IMG/VR virus record: IMGVR_UViG_3300030106_007011
Coordinates: 1-43,056 of that record
Length of the DNA stretch: 43,056 bases
Strand: one strand, 5' to 3'
Source of the DNA: a virus
Numbering within the stretch: position 1 is the first letter of the stretch; every line of letters starts with the position of its first letter. The notes beneath the pieces are model-generated. The model worked only from the letters and a program-made list of their open reading frames with translations. It ran no database searches and was not told where the DNA came from. Of this stretch, positions 20,145-27,752 are shown piece after piece. A program made the translations under genes and the position numbers.

Positions 20145-20399
20145 ATGAAATATGTGCTAATAGTTTACTTATGTTCATTCGCAGCTCAAACCTGTGATAC
20201 TGGAACTATACCAGGAGTCGAGTTTAATTCTTATAAAGATTGTGCAAAATATGGTTATAATTTTTCTGCTGAGGCCATAGACAAATTTGAAGAAGAAGTC
20301 GTAAATACTGGCAGACTAGCTGTAAAATTTGAGTGTAGAGAAGTTAAAATCTTTGATGAAATGATAGTGCCTCCACCAAAACCTAAAACACCTGCATAG
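20145..20399 (+). CDS. Small secreted-type protein with paired cysteines
   Basis: 84 residues. The N-terminus MKYVLIVYLCSFAAQTC is hydrophobic like a signal peptide or a membrane anchor. Cys residues at about 10, 17, 33 and 65 could pair after export. The mature part has FNSYKDCAKYGYNFSAEAID and ends in PPPKPKTPA. An AAGGAT ribosome site precedes ATG 20145. I recall similar MKYVLIVYLCSF proteins in marine phage genomes, function unknown; superinfection exclusion or envelope change is a guess. Confidence 0.6.
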   Translation: MKYVLIVYLCSFAAQTCDTGTIPGVEFNSYKDCAKYGYNFSAEAIDKFEEEVVNTGRLAVKFECREVKIFDEMIVPPPKPKTPA

Positions 20400-20401
20400 T
20401 G

Positions 20402-20431
20402 TTGCAATTAAGTCACATTTTGATATATAAT
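20402..20431 (+). promoter_or_regulatory. Promoter with AAGTCACA in spacer
   Basis: TTGCAA (20402-20407), 18-base spacer TTAAGTCACATTTTGATA, TATAAT (20426-20431). The start would be near 20437, which is the A of the ATG, so the transcript may be leaderless. It shares the spacer word with the minus-strand promoter at 19138-19164. Confidence 0.6.
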
Positions 20432-20436
20432 AATGC

Positions 20437-20715
20437 ATGAAGCTATATCGCATCCAAGCAAAGTATAAAAATATATATATTAATGAGATGCTTGAGGCTA
20501 AGAGCGATAAAGCTGCCCTTGAGGAGTTTAGCAAAAAGGTTACCTCAGGGGATGTAACAGAGAATGAAGGTTCTGGATTAGAAGATCCGGACTTTTTATT
20601 TTTAACCTATGAGGAGGTTGACCGAGATGCAACTACAAAAGTTAATATCGGAGAAACTTCAGCTGGAGTCCAAGTGGGCAACACAAGCGTTAGCTCAGGG
20701 CAGAGTAACTCCTGA
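20437..20715 (+). CDS. 92-residue protein of unknown function
   Basis: MKLYRIQAKYKNIYINEMLE, then EAKSDKAALEEFSKKVTSGD, an acidic stretch and DPDFLFLTYEEVDRDATTKV; the last 30 residues are Ser/Gly/Val-rich and overlap the next gene in another frame. The N-terminal beta-alpha pattern looks genuine. There is no ribosome site because the predicted transcript starts at the ATG. Confidence 0.5.
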   Translation: MKLYRIQAKYKNIYINEMLEAKSDKAALEEFSKKVTSGDVTENEGSGLEDPDFLFLTYEEVDRDATTKVNIGETSAGVQVGNTSVSSGQSNS

Positions 20716-20815
20716 CATGAAGTGGATTGATATAAAGATCAAAAATCTTAGAACTAAGATCAATGATCAAAGTGTTGAAGACGCTAAAAGCGGTCTTTAT
20801 GATATTGCTAGTTAA
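20627..20815 (+). CDS. 62-residue helical protein of unknown function
   Basis: ATG 20627 follows GAGGAGG at 9-base spacing; an upstream in-frame ATG at 20609 lacks one. The peptide MQLQKLISEKLQLESKWATQ, then ALAQGRVTPDMKWIDIKIKN is helical with a turn. It overlaps the end of the preceding gene by 89 bases. No family recognised. Confidence 0.5.
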   Translation: MQLQKLISEKLQLESKWATQALAQGRVTPDMKWIDIKIKNLRTKINDQSVEDAKSGLYDIAS

Positions 20816-20862
20816 ATAAAACTAGCGCAATAACTCTTTTCGTTATAAAGTGTAGGGGACTT

Positions 20863-21039
20863 ATGCCCTCAAATAAAACCATAGTCATTAATAATTATAA
20901 GAAATATTGGATTACTGATACAAAAAAAGGTCATCTGATAACCATCTGTCATGGAGATGAAGATCAAGTTTTAAAATTAAAACTCAATTGGAAATCAAGA
21001 CATAGAGGAGCTGCGGGTAGAGTTATAAATGATAAATAG
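20863..21039 (+). CDS. 58-residue conserved small protein
   Basis: ATG 20863 with AGGGGA ribosome site. The peptide has YKKYWITDTKKGHLITICHG, then DEDQVLKLKLNWKSRHRGAA and a short end. I recall similar short proteins (WvTDTK..LITI.HG) in marine phages; no function known. It overlaps the oxygenase start by 11 bases. Confidence 0.55.
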   Translation: MPSNKTIVINNYKKYWITDTKKGHLITICHGDEDQVLKLKLNWKSRHRGAAGRVINDK

Positions 21040-21664
21040 TATTACAGCTTTTGGTGCTACGCCAATCAGTCATGAAAAAGTAGATTTTAAATTAAATGAA
21101 GAACAGATGAATTATATCTTATCATTAGAATATAATTCAAGAGATTTTGTAAAAGATAAATTAAAAGTAACAAAAGATATTTTCATTTTAAATAATAATG
21201 TGATGAAAAGTGTCAGAGAATTTTTAACAATTAAAGTCGAAGAGTACAAAAAAAATGTTCTACAGATAAATAATGATTTAAAATTAACTTCAAGTTGGAT
21301 TGCAATTAATAAAAAAAATTCAAAACATCATTCACATACTCATAGAAATAGTTTTCTTAGCACTGTTTATTATATAAATTGCAAATCAGGAGCATTGGAT
21401 ATAGAAATAGCAAGATCTCCTTTAGAACAAGGATATTATTTTGAATACGATATAATTCAAAACAATGTTTTTAATAGCAGGGTATTGACCCTAGATGTTA
21501 AAGATCAATCTTTGGTTATCTTTCCAAGTTGGCTTGTTCATGGCACCCATGTTAATAAAGATAATGATGATAGAATTATATTAGGAGCTGACTTTATGAT
21601 AGAAGGACTTTTTGGCAGTAGAGAAGCAAATGATCTAATTGAAATAAAATTAAAAGATTTTTAA
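21029..21664 (+). CDS. 2OG-Fe(II) oxygenase-like protein (TIGR02466 type)
   Basis: 211 residues. SSWIAINKKNSKHHSHTHRN is the strand and metal-binding region (His101, 103, 105), FLSTVYYIN a core strand, LVIFPSWLVHGTHVN the distal His (171, 174), and DRIILGADFM the 2OG Arg182. The HxH pairing rather than HxD, and the SW..N / H.H.N / S..YY / FPS...H order, fit the phage-associated TIGR02466 group. Substrate unknown. It is the last large gene of the plus-strand island. Confidence 0.7.
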   Translation: MINSITAFGATPISHEKVDFKLNEEQMNYILSLEYNSRDFVKDKLKVTKDIFILNNNVMKSVREFLTIKVEEYKKNVLQINNDLKLTSSWIAINKKNSKHHSHTHRNSFLSTVYYINCKSGALDIEIARSPLEQGYYFEYDIIQNNVFNSRVLTLDVKDQSLVIFPSWLVHGTHVNKDNDDRIILGADFMIEGLFGSREANDLIEIKLKDF

Positions 21665-21753
21665 AAAAGCATTCAGTGTCGCATCCAGAATAAAACCCCT
21701 GCGTTGACAGACCCTCTAGAATTCAACAAAATAAAAAATCAAAAAAACGTTCA

Positions 21754-21762
21754 TGGTATAAT
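21754..21762 (+). promoter_or_regulatory. Extended -10 promoter
   Basis: TGGTATAAT is a perfect extended -10; the -35 position is A-rich with no match. A start near 21768 precedes the ribosome site of the 41-codon gene by about a dozen bases. Confidence 0.5.
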
Positions 21763-21789
21763 AGGATATAAATAAAAAAAGGAGAGCTC

Positions 21790-21915
21790 ATGGTATGGTA
21801 TCATCCAAACTATTATAAGGAACTTAAAAAAATCCTCGAGTCCGAAAAAAAGAAGGAGTTGGAGAACAATCAGGACAAGGAACCCGAGTCTGACTCTGAA
21901 GATAAATCGGAATAG
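21790..21915 (+). CDS. 41-residue charged protein
   Basis: ATG 21790 after AAGGAGAG. The peptide is MVWYHPNYYKELKKILESEK followed by Lys/Glu-rich sequence with an acidic Ser/Asp/Glu end. It has its own promoter and a following hairpin terminator, forming a complete little transcription unit. Aromatic start plus charged helix; unknown function. Confidence 0.55.
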   Translation: MVWYHPNYYKELKKILESEKKKELENNQDKEPESDSEDKSE

Positions 21916-21923
21916 TTTTAACG

Positions 21924-21944
21924 CCCTTGCACTTTGTGCAGGGG
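21924..21944. terminator. Hairpin between convergent genes
   Basis: CCCTTGCAC, TTT, GTGCAGGGG: 9 pairs including one G-U. It lies between the convergent 41-codon gene and polA. The T-tracts on either side are short (TTTT just before on the plus strand; GTTAAAAC after on the minus), so it is a modest bidirectional terminator. Confidence 0.55.
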
Positions 21945-21947
21945 TCA

Positions 21948-23816
21948 CTATTCTTTAGCTTCTCCCCAGGATCGTCCGATTGCAATATCAACTTTGGAAG
22001 GCACTCTAAGTTCTTCAACAGCATTCTCCATTAAATTTTTTATTCCTTCAATTTCTTTATCAGAGCCCACAGAAAAACATAATTCATCATGTATCTGAAG
22101 AATAGGTTTATAACCCGCCTTATAACAGTTTATCATGGCCTGTTTTGTTTGATCTGCAGCAGAGCCCTGTATTAATCTATTCAAAGCTTTATATGTAAAA
22201 GCTCTTCGTATGTTGTTACCGTAATGGGCCTTAGCAGCCTCATAATCCATTGCCTTATTCATCCCAAAGGAATTGGGCTCCCACATGTCGAATCGGCATT
22301 TACGCCCCTTTATTGTCCGAATAAAGCCATATTTAGAAGCAGAATTAGATACCTCAGTTGCTAATCCTTTTACAAAAGGCACCCTTTCACCATATTTTCT
22401 TAATAATTGTTCTGCTCTATCTTTTGAAATACCAAGCTCCTTACTAAGTTTTGCTTTACCCATGCCATAAAATAAACCAAGATTGATTGTTTTAGCTTGG
22501 GTTCTAGTTATCTGTGCCATATCAGCTACTATTTGATGAAAATCTGCAGCTTCGTTTTTGTAAGATTCAATAAACTCCGCTGCACCAGAAAATTGATCAT
22601 TAACAGATGCAGCGTAGTGTGCAACAAGCCTAGGCTCTTGTTGTGAGTAGTCAAAGCTACCCCATTGCCTACCTTCTTCAGGTAGAAACAAACTTCTAAT
22701 TTTGTTTCCAAACTCTTTGTTTCTTGCAGGAATTTGTTGTAAGTTAGGATTTGAATATGATAAACGTCCAGATACAGTGCCACCTTGGTCAGATCTTAAT
22801 TGATTTATTTCAGAGTGTATCCTACCTTTGTAAACGTAACGTTGAATGGAGTCTATGAATGTTGAATGGAATTTATTTATTTCTCTTGCTTGTCTTATTA
22901 GTTGCGCTATCGGGTTATCACAGTTTACTAACCAGTTTTGGGTAAAGCTTGGCTCTCCGGTTTTCGGTGTCCGTGGGTAATCAACACCTATTCTATCAAA
23001 TATCTGAGCAACACTTCTTGCAGCCCATATGTCTACATCAAGTGTGGTCTGAGATTTTATTTCATGTAAAACCTCAGACTCTTTTTTTTTAAATTCTTTT
23101 TTTAATTGTGCAGCCTTTTCTTCATCTACTCTTATCCCTGTCTGTCTAGTTTCAATTAAAATGGGTAACAATTCCATTTCCATGTCCCACACGTCAAACA
23201 AGTTTTGTTTATTTATTTCTGTTTTAAATCTTTCCCACAACCTTAAAGTTAAACCTGCATCCTGTTCAGCATAAAACCCGACATAACCCGCAGGAAGTTT
23301 CCAAAGATCAGCTTTAGCATCTATGCCCCACTCTTTTGCCTTTTCATTTAAAAATGTTTCGTTTTTTATTTCACCTAAATAATCTTTAGCACACGCATTT
23401 AAACTAAAACTAAATCTATTCTCATTAATTAATGCAGCTGCGATCATAGTATCAACAATTTTACCTTTTATCTCAAAGCCATTTACAAGTAACCAACCTA
23501 CATCATAAGAAGCATTATGAAAAATTTTTGTGGCAGGAGTTCTTAATACGTGTTGCATCCAAGCACACGTTACAGCTTGATCCATATTACCACCTGCATC
23601 ATGTGATATTGGGAAATACCATTGTTGCCCTAATGCAGCTACGGCAAATCCTACAATACGGCCATCAAATGTAGCCCAACCAGATCCTTTTGTTTTAATA
23701 TTTGGATCTTTTGTTTCAAGATCAATAGCTATTTCTGATGCTTTTGATAAGTCAGGATACTCGCTAGGACATATCCAATCTGAATCATTGTAAACAAAAT
23801 TTAATTGATGGGTCAT
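21948..23816 (-). CDS. polA: DNA polymerase I, family A, with 3'-5' exonuclease
   Basis: 622 residues, no 5'-nuclease domain. Exonuclease motifs: AIDLETKDP (about 30-38), NASYDVGWL (101-109), YAEQDAGLT (182-190). Polymerase motifs: FDYSQQEPR (motif A, Asp389), RTQAKTINLGLFYG (motif B; Arg438, Lys442) and LQIHDELCFSV (motif C; His576, Asp577, Glu578). The position equal to E. coli Phe762 is Leu446 (codon at 22481-22479). Motif A has Gln and Pro where DYSQIELR is usual, a form I know from marine phages. It copies the phage genome. It overlaps the oxygenase gene by 4 bases. Confidence 0.95.
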   Translation of the reverse strand: MTHQLNFVYNDSDWICPSEYPDLSKASEIAIDLETKDPNIKTKGSGWATFDGRIVGFAVAALGQQWYFPISHDAGGNMDQAVTCAWMQHVLRTPATKIFHNASYDVGWLLVNGFEIKGKIVDTMIAAALINENRFSFSLNACAKDYLGEIKNETFLNEKAKEWGIDAKADLWKLPAGYVGFYAEQDAGLTLRLWERFKTEINKQNLFDVWDMEMELLPILIETRQTGIRVDEEKAAQLKKEFKKKESEVLHEIKSQTTLDVDIWAARSVAQIFDRIGVDYPRTPKTGEPSFTQNWLVNCDNPIAQLIRQAREINKFHSTFIDSIQRYVYKGRIHSEINQLRSDQGGTVSGRLSYSNPNLQQIPARNKEFGNKIRSLFLPEEGRQWGSFDYSQQEPRLVAHYAASVNDQFSGAAEFIESYKNEAADFHQIVADMAQITRTQAKTINLGLFYGMGKAKLSKELGISKDRAEQLLRKYGERVPFVKGLATEVSNSASKYGFIRTIKGRKCRFDMWEPNSFGMNKAMDYEAAKAHYGNNIRRAFTYKALNRLIQGSAADQTKQAMINCYKAGYKPILQIHDELCFSVGSDKEIEGIKNLMENAVEELRVPSKVDIAIGRSWGEAKE

Positions 23817-24298
23817 TTATTATCCTTATTCATCACTTCTAAGTTAAAAGATAAAGAAATCCTAACTCCCTCTGCAGGAGCTAAACCTTTATGTAAAATT
23901 TTTGAATCAAAACAAACTAATCTATTTTTTTTAAAATCTATAATTTCATCACCAATTACTAATTCACCACTATTGTGTAATGATTTAGTCACAAAATATA
24001 CAGCTGTAATATCGTTTGGGTCATCGTGAAATGATCCATTCATGCTTGGATGTTGAATATTAATATGTATACGGTGCACTATTAATTTAACCATAAATAA
24101 CTTTCTTAATTTTGCCATTAAAAATATAGCTATTGGATTTTCATGATCTATATCAGATGAATAAAATATATTATCTTCATCCTTGCCAGAGTTTGACATT
24201 TCATTATAAAAATGTGGGTATTTACGTAAGAAGTAATTACTTAAAAAATCACTAAAATCACTATCCAACCAATTATCAACAATTTTTGTTTTAATCAT
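23813..24298 (-). CDS. 2OG-Fe(II) oxygenase-like protein
   Basis: 161 residues with GSFHDDPND (His91, Asp93), SKILHKGLAP (His136) and GVRISLSFN (Arg146), the complete Fe/2OG set. Strands RIHINIQHPS and AVYFVTKSLHNSGELVIGDE lie between. It resembles the prolyl-hydroxylase-like 2OG-FeII_Oxy_3 group. It is ATGA-coupled to polA and to a membrane microprotein upstream, so it is probably expressed with the replication genes; a nucleic-acid or replication-protein substrate is possible but unproven. Confidence 0.75.
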   Translation of the reverse strand: MIKTKIVDNWLDSDFSDFLSNYFLRKYPHFYNEMSNSGKDEDNIFYSSDIDHENPIAIFLMAKLRKLFMVKLIVHRIHINIQHPSMNGSFHDDPNDITAVYFVTKSLHNSGELVIGDEIIDFKKNRLVCFDSKILHKGLAPAEGVRISLSFNLEVMNKDNK

Positions 24299-24378
24299 TT
24301 TTCATTATTCCATAAAAGAAATAGTAAGCATATAAAACCAAATATCATTAGCACTATCGACAATGAATATACATACAT
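24295..24378 (-). CDS. 27-residue membrane microprotein
   Basis: Its ATG (24378) overlaps the stop of the DUF3310 gene as TGATG and its stop overlaps the oxygenase start as ATGA, filling the gap exactly. The peptide MYVYSLSIVLMIFGFICLLF, LLWNNEK is one membrane helix with a polar end. The perfect two-sided coupling supports real translation. A similar candidate lies at 19465-19548. Confidence 0.5.
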   Translation of the reverse strand: MYVYSLSIVLMIFGFICLLFLLWNNEK

Positions 24379-24617
24379 CAAGAGTAGTCTCTTTCCTTAA
24401 TCATTTCTAAATAATGTATAGCTTTATCTATGTCTTTTACTTTTCCCTTTAATTTATGCCTACAAATATATTTTATAGCGTTGCCCTCAGCAAATGGTAA
24501 ATTATTTTCGTTAATAAAATAAGCGGGTTGAATTTTCATTTTAGAATAATGATTTCCATCAACTTGTTTATTTAGAGAGTCGTAGGTTAATTCTTTGAAT
24601 AAATCTTTATGAGTCAT
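24378..24617 (-). CDS. DUF3310 protein (T7 gp1.7-like nucleotide kinase family)
   Basis: 79 residues: KQVDGNHYSKMKIQPAYFIN, then LPFAEGNAIKYICRHKLKGK and DIDKAIHYLEMI. The HY..M.IQP / N.IKYI.R...K....D..KA..YL pattern is diagnostic of DUF3310. T7 gp1.7, a member, has nucleotide kinase activity, so a role in nucleotide supply is likely. It overlaps the helicase gene end by 11 bases. Confidence 0.8.
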   Translation of the reverse strand: MTHKDLFKELTYDSLNKQVDGNHYSKMKIQPAYFINENNLPFAEGNAIKYICRHKLKGKVKDIDKAIHYLEMIKERDYS

Positions 24618-26220
24618 AGTTTGCCTCGTATAATTTAAAATATTTTCCTAAAGGGAAATTATACTGATGATTAGTTCCAAGCAAGTGTAAAGTTTGTTTG
24701 GATCTTGTTGCTCCTGTATACCAAACTCTTAATTCTTTAACTTTTTCTGGTAAATTTTTTTTATCGTAATGTGATGGAAAATTACACTTACTTGCTAGTA
24801 CAACATTATCTGCCTCACCACCTTTTACTTGATGTATTGTATCAATAATAATTTTTGGTGGTTGTGATAAATCCACACCTTCGTTCATTAATTTTTTAAA
24901 ATATTGTTTATCTTTATCTTTAAATTTTCTTTTAAACACGTCCTCCCATGCAGCTCTTTCATCTCTCATACCACATCTAAGATGCAGCTCATCAAAATTA
25001 AATACTTGATTAGCGTGGGCAAATGACCATTTTTTGCTGTCCGATGACCGGTATCCGTGGTCTATATTTAATAAAAATTCATACATTGTACATGCTTCTT
25101 CTCTAGTAATGGAACCACCTTGACAGATTTTATTCCAATACTCAATTGCAGCAAATTGATTTGGGTCAAATGATTTATTATTTTTTTGATCTTGATAATA
25201 CAAACCAAGATTCTTTGCCTCTGCTTGAAGTTCTTTCTTCACATCATTAATTCTGGCTAACACCATCCAATCACCCTCTAAATCCCATGGCACTTTTTTT
25301 AATCCATTCCATCTAAAAATAGCACCCTCTTTACCATTAGAATAAAAATCTTTTTCGATCCGATTATCACCCATTGAGTGTAATAAACAGTTTGAAAAAA
25401 AATGTATATTTTTATTTAATCTAACTGATTTTTTTAGGACCAAAGATTTACCTGGAAAGTTTTGAAAAAATTCTACTTCAGCTCCATTCCATTCATAGAT
25501 AGCTTGATCATCATCTCCTGCAATATAAACTTTATCAACTCCCTCAGCTATCTTAACAACCATATCCCACTGTAAAGGTGTTAGATCTTGAGCTTCATCA
25601 ACCATTAATACTTTAAACGGTAATACTAAACCATCATCAATAAACTTTTGCACCATATCTGTGAAATCTAGTCTGTCCGGTGTCCGTTTTCCGTTTTCAA
25701 GTTCCATAGATTTAAACTCTTCGTACCCTGCAACAATAGATTTAAATTGTTGTAATCTCACAGCTTTTCTTGATTGTTGTTTATATAACCACACAGGATC
25801 TACTTTCATGTTTCTAGCTCTATCATAAATTTGTAACGACCAATTATTAAATACTTTTTGATCATCATGGCCCTCCTTGTAATTAACTTTTATTGTCCCG
25901 TATTGAGTATGAAACATAAGCATATCTGCCTTTGGATCTAAAACGGGAATTTCAGCAAACTGTTGTCTGGCCAAAGAATGCAGGGTTCTGAAATATCTAA
26001 AATCGTCTTCATCGTACTCTTTAAATCTTTTTCTGACTCTTGAAACACATTCATTAACTGCTTTGTTGGTAAATGATATGTAACAGATTTCATCGGGTGA
26101 GTGTCCTCTCTTAAGATAACGCTCAACTCGTTTGAGTAAGTTCTCAGTTTTTCCAGTTCCTGGTGGTCCAAAGATTTTAATTGTCTTCCCACGCAGCTTT
26201 TGCCTTAATAAATTTGACAT
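24607..26220 (-). CDS. SF1 (UvrD/Rep-like) DNA helicase
   Basis: 537 residues from ATG 26220 (a GTG at 26238 is the alternative). Walker A GPPGTGKTE (about 18-26), motif Ia-like ICYISFTNKAVNE, motif II VLMVDEAQDLTP (about 204-215), motif III VYIAGDDDQAIYEWNGA (about 231-247), late motif V TIHQVKGGEADNVVLAS and motif VI VWYTGATRSKQTLHLL. These are the complete SF1A set. It unwinds DNA during replication or recombination. It overlaps the primase gene by 44 bases, so the two are coupled. Confidence 0.88.
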   Translation of the reverse strand: MSNLLRQKLRGKTIKIFGPPGTGKTENLLKRVERYLKRGHSPDEICYISFTNKAVNECVSRVRKRFKEYDEDDFRYFRTLHSLARQQFAEIPVLDPKADMLMFHTQYGTIKVNYKEGHDDQKVFNNWSLQIYDRARNMKVDPVWLYKQQSRKAVRLQQFKSIVAGYEEFKSMELENGKRTPDRLDFTDMVQKFIDDGLVLPFKVLMVDEAQDLTPLQWDMVVKIAEGVDKVYIAGDDDQAIYEWNGAEVEFFQNFPGKSLVLKKSVRLNKNIHFFSNCLLHSMGDNRIEKDFYSNGKEGAIFRWNGLKKVPWDLEGDWMVLARINDVKKELQAEAKNLGLYYQDQKNNKSFDPNQFAAIEYWNKICQGGSITREEACTMYEFLLNIDHGYRSSDSKKWSFAHANQVFNFDELHLRCGMRDERAAWEDVFKRKFKDKDKQYFKKLMNEGVDLSQPPKIIIDTIHQVKGGEADNVVLASKCNFPSHYDKKNLPEKVKELRVWYTGATRSKQTLHLLGTNHQYNFPLGKYFKLYEANYDS

Positions 26221-27751
26221 GTTTATTTTTATGCTCACTCTGTTTTGGTAATGCTACTACCCAATGTCGGGTCTGTATACCCTTAAACTTAGATTTTGGT
26301 TTTGCACCGCCAGTTTCTAAAAATTTAGTACATTCTTTTTCGTTCCAATTATAACCCATTTTTTTCATAAAAGATTTAAAAGTCTCTAGTTTAAACCTCA
26401 TCTCAATATCATCTTTCCAAATATTACCAGAATCTATTTGATCAAACTCTGTGGTGTCTTCTACGTCTTCTAAAAATCTTGCCATCCTTGAATTAAATAC
26501 ATCACCTAATTCTTCAACAGAATCGAAACCCTCCATGTCTTGCTTGTTCGCAACAAGTTCTTCTAACCAATCTCTGTAAGGATCTGGATCTCTTTTGGTA
26601 GGTTTTAAAGGTCTCCACACAATATCATAATTTAATAATTGCTCTCCTAATAATTGTTGTTGATATAATTGTTTTGTAGATAATCTTATTGATTTACCTT
26701 GAATAGGTAAAATCCAATATGGTTCAGGATAAGAATTTACTTTAGTAAGTTTACCTACTTCTGGTAAAGCTTCGTTAGCACCAATTCCGTGTTTACGTCT
26801 AAGACAGGTGCTTGATGAACAATGCATTCGTGCGATAGATGTTTTACATTTATATGCATATTCCTTATTCTCAACACCTCTAAAAATATTTTCTAATTCT
26901 TTTGGATGTAATTTTTCATCACATACTTTTGTCATCATATTCCTTGTCCAATCTTGGTACATAATAGGATCAGGATTAATTTTTTTTGCTAAAACAGCTA
27001 CGTTAAACATTGCATCATTTCTACCTTCACCTTTTTTAACTTTATTTTTCATAAAATTAACTACACATGGCGGATAGTCTTTTGTTTCATCATCTTGAAA
27101 TACTTTTAATTTATTAAATTCTTTTGTTGTTAACCTATAATTTGAAATAAATTTAAATAAATTTTCTAACTTAATTGAATTACCATCATTATCCATGGCA
27201 ACTCGAGTTGTCATGTGAGCTTTTTGATATGGTAAACTTACAAAATTACCTTTTCTCTTATCTTTCCAATCTACAGGAGTAAGATCAACTTCATCTTGTG
27301 CAGGAAATATATCTGTTGTTGTATCATTAACACCAAGATCAGATGCGATCTCGATAAGTTTTCTTCTCATTGATGATGCAGCAACTACACCATCAATAAA
27401 TAAAATTAAATGGAGTCCGTTCGATTTTGATCTGAACGGGATGAGTGGGTACCCCCTTTTCCGTATAACTTGTATAACTTCTTTATGTTGTATATTGTAG
27501 CGATCAACATCGATGACCCCCCAACTACATGTATTATCATCTCTGATAGGGACAGACCCATAATATTTTTCTCCTTTCAAATGTTCTAACCAATGTTCTC
27601 GTGTCATTGGTTCTGGTTCAATCCAATGTCTGAATTCTTGCTTACCATCACGGTCACGTTTGTGACCTAATGGTGTTGAAGCTCCAAAATATGATTGTGA
27701 CCCCTGAAAGAGTTCTACAAACTCTTCCAGGGTTTTGTCAAGTATGTCCAT
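26177..27751 (-). CDS. AEP-type (TOTE-like) DNA primase
   Basis: 524 residues. WGVIDVDRYN (about 77-86; Asp81 and Asp83) is the metal-binding motif, PFRSKSNGLHLILFID (105-120) carries the S.S.G.H motif, and GNFVSLPYQ resembles the third motif of archaeo-eukaryotic primases, as in the TOTE conflict-system primase domain. A region near residues 300-325 has four Cys/His in YKCKTSIARMHCSSSTCLRR, a likely zinc site of the PriCT type. The C-terminal 150 residues are a separate helical domain. It makes primers for PolA. Confidence 0.75.
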   Translation of the reverse strand: MDILDKTLEEFVELFQGSQSYFGASTPLGHKRDRDGKQEFRHWIEPEPMTREHWLEHLKGEKYYGSVPIRDDNTCSWGVIDVDRYNIQHKEVIQVIRKRGYPLIPFRSKSNGLHLILFIDGVVAASSMRRKLIEIASDLGVNDTTTDIFPAQDEVDLTPVDWKDKRKGNFVSLPYQKAHMTTRVAMDNDGNSIKLENLFKFISNYRLTTKEFNKLKVFQDDETKDYPPCVVNFMKNKVKKGEGRNDAMFNVAVLAKKINPDPIMYQDWTRNMMTKVCDEKLHPKELENIFRGVENKEYAYKCKTSIARMHCSSSTCLRRKHGIGANEALPEVGKLTKVNSYPEPYWILPIQGKSIRLSTKQLYQQQLLGEQLLNYDIVWRPLKPTKRDPDPYRDWLEELVANKQDMEGFDSVEELGDVFNSRMARFLEDVEDTTEFDQIDSGNIWKDDIEMRFKLETFKSFMKKMGYNWNEKECTKFLETGGAKPKSKFKGIQTRHWVVALPKQSEHKNKHVKFIKAKAAWEDN

Positions 27752-27752
27752 A

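Noticed and set aside
26177-27751. A complete TOTE conflict (defence) system
   Set aside because: Only the AEP primase-like domain is similar; the helicase is separate, no endonuclease partner is adjacent, and the context is ordinary phage replication.
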